A stretch of 10,188 bases of DNA from UBA1731 sp045595285. GTDB lineage: Bacteria; Verrucomicrobiota; Kiritimatiellia; RFP12; UBA1067. The position numbers and the translations under genes are program-made. This document shows positions 7,154-10,188 of the stretch, piece after piece. Numbering within the stretch: the first letter of the stretch is position 1; each line of letters starts with the position of its first letter. The notes below the pieces were generated by a model. That model was not told the origin of the DNA and did no database searches. It saw only the letters and a list, made by a program, of their open reading frames with translations. The stretch is taken from positions 1-10,188 of the forward strand of contig JAZOAC010000040.1 in the NCBI GenBank assembly GCA_045595285.1. The letters are read 5' to 3'.

Positions 7154-7961
7154 TTTCAGGAAGTCTCTGATTGAGACTGGAACGTACGAGTCCGCGCCGG
7201 ACTCGATGGCGCCGGTTCCGCGCGCGCAGGGGCGCTGGACCACGGTTAGTTTCACGTGGAGCGTATTCTTCGTCTTCCCGTATTGTGCGGTACGGGAGTT
7301 TTTCAGGTCGCTGACGACGGAGCTGTGGGCCAAGTGCTGCTTCAAGACCGTGCAGAAGGCGGAGAAGTTCGGCATAAAGGTTACGGCTGACGGATGGGAG
7401 AACCGAAACGGATACAAGGGACCGGTCGTGTATCTCTGCAACCACATGTCAACCCTTGAGACGATCATGCTTCCGCCCGTCCTTCTTACGTATGGTCCGT
7501 TCAATGTGTTCGTGAAGGCTTCGCTTTCGCGACTTCCCGCGCTCAAACGCGCCGCCGCCCACATGGGGCTGATACCGTTGGGGCGCAAGTCGCCAAGAGA
7601 GGATTTGATGCAGGTGTTCAACGAAGGTGTTGCCCGCATTCGCGAGGGCAGGTCTGTCCTGATATTCCCGCAGGGATCGCGCGAGAAGGTGTTTTCGCGC
7701 CGGCTGTATTCGTCAATCGGCGCAAAGCTTGCCGAGAAGGCGGGCGTCCCGGTCGTTCCGATAGCCGTCAAAACCGACTGTGAGCCAACTCGCCCGGACG
7801 GCAAGGGTTGGCTGAAGGACTTCGGCACCGTCGATCCGTCCAAGGATATCCGTCTGCGTTGCGGACCGCCCATTACGGGAACCGCCAAGGAGATTCACCA
7901 GAAGGTGTTTGACTGGATAAAGGCCCAACTGGAGGAGTGGGGTCTTCCCACCGAAGGATGA
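7131..7961 (+). CDS. lysophospholipid acyltransferase, PlsC family (1-acylglycerol-3-phosphate type)
   Basis: The 276-residue protein fits the PlsC/LPLAT family, which transfers an acyl chain to a lysophospholipid or related acceptor at the inner membrane. The motif I region reads NHMSTLE (104-110), giving H105 and E110: an HX4E spacing in place of the usual HX4D. Motif III reads FPQGSR (179-184) where FPEGTR is usual, followed by the conserved GVPVVPIAVKT (205-215). A hydrophobic stretch about 41-52 (FTWSVFFVFPYC) may anchor it. GTG 7131 is chosen because GGAGG (7120-7124) lies six bases upstream; an earlier in-frame start at 7086 has no such site. The start lies inside the preceding gene and the stop overlaps the next (ATGA), so it is translationally coupled. 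Its acceptor cannot be read from sequence; lipid A or ornithine-lipid type substrates are possible as well as phosphatidic acid synthesis. Confidence 0.85.
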   Translation: MKQTTLSDFRKSLIETGTYESAPDSMAPVPRAQGRWTTVSFTWSVFFVFPYCAVREFFRSLTTELWAKCCFKTVQKAEKFGIKVTADGWENRNGYKGPVVYLCNHMSTLETIMLPPVLLTYGPFNVFVKASLSRLPALKRAAAHMGLIPLGRKSPREDLMQVFNEGVARIREGRSVLIFPQGSREKVFSRRLYSSIGAKLAEKAGVPVVPIAVKTDCEPTRPDGKGWLKDFGTVDPSKDIRLRCGPPITGTAKEIHQKVFDWIKAQLEEWGLPTEG

Positions 7962-8863
7962 AAAACCGCTATCTCATCTGGCTCAGTTGGCCGGAACCTC
8001 CGTTCAGGCTCAATGCTTCGGATCTGAAGCTGTTTAGGTCACTGGTTGACGGCGAGGTGGTCGCGGTTCGCTCGGAGCGTGCGTTCATAAGGGAACTTCC
8101 GTCCGCCACCCACGCGATCTGCTGGGAATTCAGCAGGCGGTGGTTTGCGGTCGCCAGACGGTTGCGTGTGCTTGCAACGCCGGGCGCCGGACGCGAATTG
8201 CTGCCGTCGGAAGATGAAGTGCCAAGTGGCGTGCGGAAATTCCATGGCGGATTTCATGGTCCGATAATGGGAGAGACGGTCGTCGCCTACATGCTGGCAT
8301 GGTGCAGGGGTCTGATGGCGGCCTATGGCTGGCAGAAGGAGGGCGGAGATGCCAATCTGTGGCGCCGGGCCGATTTTGGCAACTGCTGCTACTCCCTTGC
8401 CGGAACGAAGGCGGTAATACTCGGATACGGAAAGATTGGACGCGCCACGGGAGCGAAACTAAAGGCGCTCGGCGTGTCTGTGAAGGGGATTCGCCGCAGG
8501 AACATCGGAGAACTTCCGGATGAGGTCGCTGATGCCGACTGGCTGATCTGCGTGTTGCCGTCTGATACCGGGACGGATAACATTGTCGATGCGGGACTCC
8601 TGCGCAGGATGAAGAGAAGCGCCGTGGTGGTGAATGTCGGGCGAGGAAACGCAATTGACGAGCAGGCTTTGGCTGATGCGCTTGCGCGGCGGCGGATTGC
8701 GGCGGCGTTTCTGGATGTGTTCAAGCGGGAGCCTCTAACATCAGAATCACCGCTTGCGGCCGGTCTGCCGGGGCTGTTCCGCTTTCCGCACGGGTCGGCG
8801 TTCGCGCCGGATTATCTCGTGCGCTTCTTCAGGGAACTGCACACGGAAGGTCTTTTGAAATAG
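7958..8863 (+). CDS. D-isomer specific 2-hydroxyacid dehydrogenase
   Basis: The 301-residue protein is a NAD(P)-dependent oxidoreductase interconverting a 2-oxoacid and a D-2-hydroxyacid (family of glycerate, phosphoglycerate and hydroxyisocaproate dehydrogenases). The dinucleotide fold motif is GYGKIG (156-161). The catalytic triad can be placed: R229 in VNVGRGNAID, E258 in DVFKREPL and H278 in FRFPHGSAF. The GPIMGETVVAYMLAW segment (101-115) is the family's hinge helix. After the second strand the protein has RRRN (179-182) where NAD-specific members carry an acidic residue, suggesting NADP(H) preference. The N-terminal catalytic half is short (about 95 residues) and divergent. The ATG at 7958 overlaps the acyltransferase stop (ATGA); an in-frame GTG at 7937 has only a too-close ribosome site. 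It is the last gene of the run. The substrate is unknown. Confidence 0.9.
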   Translation: MKNRYLIWLSWPEPPFRLNASDLKLFRSLVDGEVVAVRSERAFIRELPSATHAICWEFSRRWFAVARRLRVLATPGAGRELLPSEDEVPSGVRKFHGGFHGPIMGETVVAYMLAWCRGLMAAYGWQKEGGDANLWRRADFGNCCYSLAGTKAVILGYGKIGRATGAKLKALGVSVKGIRRRNIGELPDEVADADWLICVLPSDTGTDNIVDAGLLRRMKRSAVVVNVGRGNAIDEQALADALARRRIAAAFLDVFKREPLTSESPLAAGLPGLFRFPHGSAFAPDYLVRFFRELHTEGLLK

Positions 8864-8889
8864 CGCAAGTAACCTTCTTTGGGCGCAAT

Positions 8890-8909
8890 GAAGCGCGCCT
8901 CCGCGCTTC
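8890..8909 (+). terminator. hairpin downstream of the gene run, weak terminator candidate
   Basis: GAAGCGCG (8890-8897) and CGCGCTTC (8902-8909) form a perfect eight-base-pair stem around a CCTC loop, 27 bases after the dehydrogenase stop. No T-run follows, so it may be a transcript-end stabiliser or a Rho-dependent end and not a classic intrinsic terminator. Confidence 0.4.
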
Positions 8910-8967
8910 GAGAGCGGTCGCGCTTACTTCATCATGTCATCCGCTGAAAAAAAAATCAAAAAAGTGC

Positions 8968-8996
8968 TTGCATCGAAAAACGGCATATGATATTAT
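8968..8996 (+). promoter_or_regulatory. sigma70-type promoter of the tRNA genes
   Basis: TTGCAT (8968-8973) and TATTAT (8991-8996) are separated by 17 bases, the optimal spacing. They lie in an A/T-rich patch that contrasts with the surrounding sequence. The predicted start near 9003 gives a leader of about 16 bases before tRNA-Asp at 9020. A second overlapping -10-like TATGAT (8986-8991) is present at poorer spacing. Confidence 0.75.
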
Positions 8997-9019
8997 ATGC
9001 GGCGTTTTTCACCCATCGC

Positions 9020-9096
9020 GGGGTCGTGGCGCAATTGGTTAGCGCACTGGACTGTCGATCCGGGGGTTGCGGGTTCGAGCCCCGTCGACCCCGCCA
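9020..9096 (+). tRNA. tRNA-Asp (anticodon GTC)
   Basis: The full cloverleaf folds. The acceptor GGGGTCG (9020-9026) pairs with CGACCCC (9086-9092). The D stem is GCGC/GCGC. The anticodon loop CTGTCGA has GTC in positions 34-36, and the T stem GCGGG/CCCGT encloses TTCGAGC. Discriminator G and an encoded CCA (9094-9096) complete it. Confidence 0.97.
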
Positions 9097-9122
9097 TTAA
9101 GTGAAAAGCGGAAGACAATTAG

Positions 9123-9147
9123 CCATCCTGAGAACGGATGGTTTTTT
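9123..9147 (+). terminator. intrinsic terminator between tRNA-Asp and tRNA-Gly
   Basis: CCATCC (9123-9128) pairs with GGATGG (9136-9141) around a TGAGAAC loop and is followed directly by six T (9142-9147). This is a standard Rho-independent terminator for the tRNA-Asp transcript. tRNA-Gly starts only six bases later and I see no promoter of its own, so partial readthrough or a weak promoter is implied. Confidence 0.8.
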
Positions 9148-9152
9148 GTTAA

Positions 9153-9226
9153 GCGGGCGTAGCTCAATGGCAGAGCTCCAGCCTTCCAAGCTGGCTACGA
9201 GGGTTCGATTCCCTTCGCCCGCTCCA
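9153..9226 (+). tRNA. tRNA-Gly (anticodon TCC)
   Basis: The acceptor GCGGGCG (9153-9159) pairs with CGCCCGC (9216-9222). The D stem is GCTC/GAGC. The anticodon stem is CCAGC/GCTGG with loop CTTCCAA, placing TCC at 34-36. The T loop TTCGATT lies between GAGGG- and CCCTT-type strands. Discriminator T and encoded CCA (9224-9226) are present. Confidence 0.96.
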
Positions 9227-9239
9227 TTTGTTTTCTCCT

Positions 9240-9325
9240 GCCGGAGTGGCGAAATGGCAGACGCAGCAGACTCAAAATCTGCCGCACGTGAGTGTGTGAG
9301 GGTTCGAGTCCCTCCTCCGGCACCA
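9240..9325 (+). tRNA. tRNA-Leu (anticodon CAA)
   Basis: This is a class II tRNA of 86 bases with a long variable arm (about 9283-9297, CGCAC and GTGTG around GTGA). The acceptor GCCGGAG (9240-9246) pairs with CTCCGGC (9315-9321). The anticodon stem GCAGA/TCTGC has loop CTCAAAA, so CAA is at 34-36, reading UUG. The T stem is GAGGG/CCCTC. Discriminator A and encoded CCA (9323-9325) follow. It is 13 T-rich bases after tRNA-Gly. Confidence 0.96.
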
Positions 9326-9409
9326 CTTCCTTTTATCCCTTTGATTTCTTGCTTCGATTCCGCAACTCTGCTTGGTTCAGGGGGGCTGCGCGACGAGGAA
9401 TTTACAGGG

Positions 9410-9469
9410 AATTTCAAGCATCTTTCATGGAGCAAAGCAAATTTCAAATATCTTTCAGTCGCAAAGCGC
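9410..9469 (+). repeat. two imperfect direct copies of a ~30-base unit
   Basis: AATTTCAA-GC-ATCTTTCA (9410-9427) recurs as AATTTCAA-AT-ATCTTTCA (9440-9457), 16 of 18 bases alike at a period of 30. Each copy is followed by GCAAAGC (9432-9438 and 9461-9467). Further CAAAGC and TTCAAGC fragments follow to about 9493. Function is unknown. Confidence 0.65.
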
Positions 9470-9537
9470 TCAAAGCAACCTTCAAGCAAAAGCTAGTCCT
9501 ACTCGTCTCTATAATTTCTGGCAAATGTTTGGTTTTA

Positions 9538-9627
9538 ACGCAGAGGCGAGATGCGCCCGCGACGAAGTCGTCGGGCTGCCTGAGCGAAGCGAACCCGAAG
9601 GGCCGCAAGGGGCCGCGAGACGCAGAG
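9538..9627 (+). repeat. GC-rich mini-hairpin island bounded by ACGCAGAG direct repeats
   Basis: Perfect 8-base copies of ACGCAGAG lie at 9538-9545 and 9620-9627. Between them are successive small hairpins. GCCCG-CGAC, loop GAA, GTCG-T-CGGGC (9555-9576) has nine pairs and one bulge. GC-GAA-GC is near 9584-9590, CCC-GAA-GGG at 9594-9602 and CC-GCAA-GG at 9603-9610. GAA triloops and a GNRA-type loop recur. It looks like a REP-type or other short palindromic repeat, possibly inserted into A/T-rich flanks. Confidence 0.6.
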
Positions 9628-9718
9628 TTTTATAAGTTGGGTAAATTGTCGATATTGTACCATTATATTGTGTGTGAAAGAATACTCTTTGCAGAGATGA
9701 CGCAATCGGTGACTCAGA

Positions 9719-9744
9719 TGGTCATTGCGCCGCTGGCGCGACCA
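9719..9744 (-). repeat. bulged hairpin next to a TTTCGTG motif, possible partial copy of the cassette
   Basis: TGGTC (9719-9723) pairs with GACCA (9740-9744) and GCGCC (9727-9731) pairs with GGCGC (9735-9739). A three-base bulge lies on one side and a GCT triloop at the tip. Read on the minus strand it follows CTTTCGTG (9743-9750), the motif that also heads the cassettes at 9765-9918 and 10039-10188, so it may be a truncated third copy. Confidence 0.5.
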
Positions 9745-9764
9745 CGAAAGCTGCGGCGGTGACG

Positions 9765-9918
9765 AATCGCGCATGACGCGCGATTGAACCGTAGTTGTCC
9801 GCACTCACCTTAAGGCTTTGCCTTAAGTGGTGCGACCATCTCCGTTTCCCCCTTACGGGGCTCGTCACTTGCCGCAGACACGAAACGGCTCTTCGAGCCG
9901 TCACGAAAAGCACGAAAA
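9765..9918 (-). repeat. structured repeat cassette, copy A
   Basis: Read on the minus strand from 9918, this cassette starts with two TTTTCGTG motifs and a hairpin ACGGCTC-GAA-GAGCCGT (9885-9901), then GTTTCGTGTC. Next are CCCC-GTAA-GGGG (9849-9860) and CTTAAGGC-AAA-GCCTTAAG (9809-9827). It ends in TTCAATCGCGC and a closing hairpin AATCGCGC with loop GTCAT and GCGCGATT (9765-9785). The head and tail match copy B on the opposite strand; the middles differ in sequence but both are hairpins. It could be a small mobile element or an encoded structured RNA. Confidence 0.65.
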
Positions 9919-9939
9919 TTGTGGGGAATGTGGAATGGT

Positions 9940-9993
9940 TTGGGATTTAGCATGTTTAGTAGGTTCAGGAGGTTTGGTATGTTCAGGAATGGT
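9940..9993 (-). repeat. 9-base tandem repeats, minus orientation
   Basis: Read on the minus strand, contiguous units of exactly nine bases follow one another: ACCATTCCT (9985-9993), GAACATACC, AAACCTCCT, GAACCTACT, AAACATGCT and AAATCCCAA (9940-9948). The consensus is roughly RAACMTNCY. The array leads directly toward cassette A, mirroring the plus-strand array beside cassette B. Confidence 0.65.
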
Positions 9994-10007
9994 AGAATGT
10001 CGGAACT

Positions 10008-10043
10008 AAACATTCTAAACCTTCCAAACATTCTAAACCTTTC
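10008..10043 (+). repeat. 9-base tandem repeats, plus orientation
   Basis: Four contiguous units: AAACATTCT, AAACCTTCC, AAACATTCT, AAACCTTTC. Because units alternate, AAACATTCTAAACCTT is an exact 16-base direct repeat (10008-10023 and 10026-10041). The last unit merges into the TTTCGTG head of cassette B. AGAATGT (9994-10000) and ACATTCT (10010-10016) form a seven-pair inverted repeat at the centre of the whole element. Confidence 0.75.
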
Positions 10044-10188
10044 GTGAACTTTCGCGACGGCGAAGCCGTTTCGTGTCCGGTGGTGCGGCGATTGCCCGAC
10101 AGGGTGAATCGGAGGAAGCCTTGCGGCGAGACGTAAGTCTCAAGCCGAAAGAGGCTGCCGACGATTCAATCGCGCATTAAGCGCGATT
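10039..10188 (+). repeat. structured repeat cassette, copy B (ends at window edge)
   Basis: The cassette starts CTTTCGTG, then TTTCGCG, hairpin ACGGC-GAA-GCCGT (10057-10069) and GTTTCGTGTC. Inner hairpins include GAGAC-GTAA-GTCTC (10128-10141), with the same GTAA loop as copy A, GCC-TTGC-GGC near 10118-10127 and AGCC/GGCT near 10143-10155. It closes with TTCAATCGCGC and a hairpin AATCGCGC, loop ATTAA, GCGCGATT (10168-10188) that ends on the last base of the window. It may continue beyond. Confidence 0.65.

Larger units (their letters stand above)
9326..10188. other. gene-free, repeat- and hairpin-rich region
   Basis: I find no credible coding sequence here on either strand; short open frames lack ribosome sites, family motifs and consistent codon use. 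The region contains a duplicated 30-base unit (9410-9469), a GC-rich hairpin island (9538-9627), an A/T-rich stretch with nothing I recognise (9628-9718), a bulged hairpin (9719-9744) and a composite inverted element (9765-10188). No repeat of the tRNA-Leu 3' end is seen, so there is no sign of a tRNA-linked attachment site inside the window. Confidence 0.7.

Noticed and set aside
6779..7888. 369-codon open frame on the minus strand
   Set aside because: It is antisense to the exported-protein and acyltransferase genes, has no ribosome site or recognisable domain, and reflects the G/C-biased codon use of the real genes.
9020..9325. Phage or island attachment site at a tRNA 3' end
   Set aside because: No duplicate of any tRNA 3' end and no integrase gene lie in the window, though one beyond 10188 cannot be excluded.
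9097..9489. Long open frames across the tRNA genes on both strands (peptides such as GAGEGNRTLVASLEG on the minus strand)
   Set aside because: These are translations of tRNA T-arm and anticodon-arm sequence, a well-known source of false hypothetical proteins; the three tRNAs explain the bases fully.
9940..10043. CRISPR array
   Set aside because: Units are 9 bases, contiguous and without spacers, and no cas gene is present.

Overview
The window is a bacterial chromosome segment, all genes on the + strand. It begins inside the 3' end of rpoC, followed at once by dnaG. A closely packed run of six genes comes next, then three tRNA genes and about 860 bases without a credible gene but rich in small hairpins and repeats. 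Codon use is G/C-biased in the genes, while the tRNA promoter and the repeat core are A/T-rich. No 16S rRNA is present, so taxonomy is only a guess. The secreted Ala/Glu/Arg-rich protein, SurA-like lipid-envelope type protein and the hairpin and nonamer repeats suggest an uncultured Gram-negative bacterium, perhaps of the PVC group (Kiritimatiellota/Lentisphaerota type). That assignment is low-confidence inference.

Region by region: rpoC C-terminus (2-952) and primase dnaG (971-2947) are probably one transcript. An FkbH-like HAD protein with an ACP-like N-terminus (3024-4235) has an extended -10 box 7 bases before its ATG. The queuosine enzyme gene queC (4276-4959) follows. Then comes a DJ-1/YajL-like protein (4968-5516), whose ATG is preceded by the same 10-base promoter-like motif at the same distance. 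Translationally coupled or near-adjacent genes continue: a membrane-anchored SurA-N-like protein (5513-6241), a secreted protein with a long charged helix (about 6263-7153), a PlsC-family acyltransferase (7131-7961) and a D-2-hydroxyacid dehydrogenase (7958-8863). Overlaps of 4, 23 and 4 bases support an operon from 4968 to 8863. The four later genes are plausibly envelope or lipid related, but no single pathway is evident.

A clear sigma70-type promoter (8968-8996) precedes tRNA-Asp(GTC). An intrinsic terminator separates it from tRNA-Gly(TCC) and tRNA-Leu(CAA). All three tRNAs encode their CCA ends.

From 9326 to the window end I see no gene. The region holds a duplicated 30-base unit, a GC-rich island of mini-hairpins with GAA/GCAA loops, and a composite inverted element (about 9765-10188). 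In that element, arrays of 9-base repeats diverge from a centre near 10005, and each leads into a roughly 150-base hairpin cassette that starts with TTTCGTG motifs and ends in an AATCGCGC-5-GCGCGATT hairpin. This composite element is the least explained and most interesting structure in the window.
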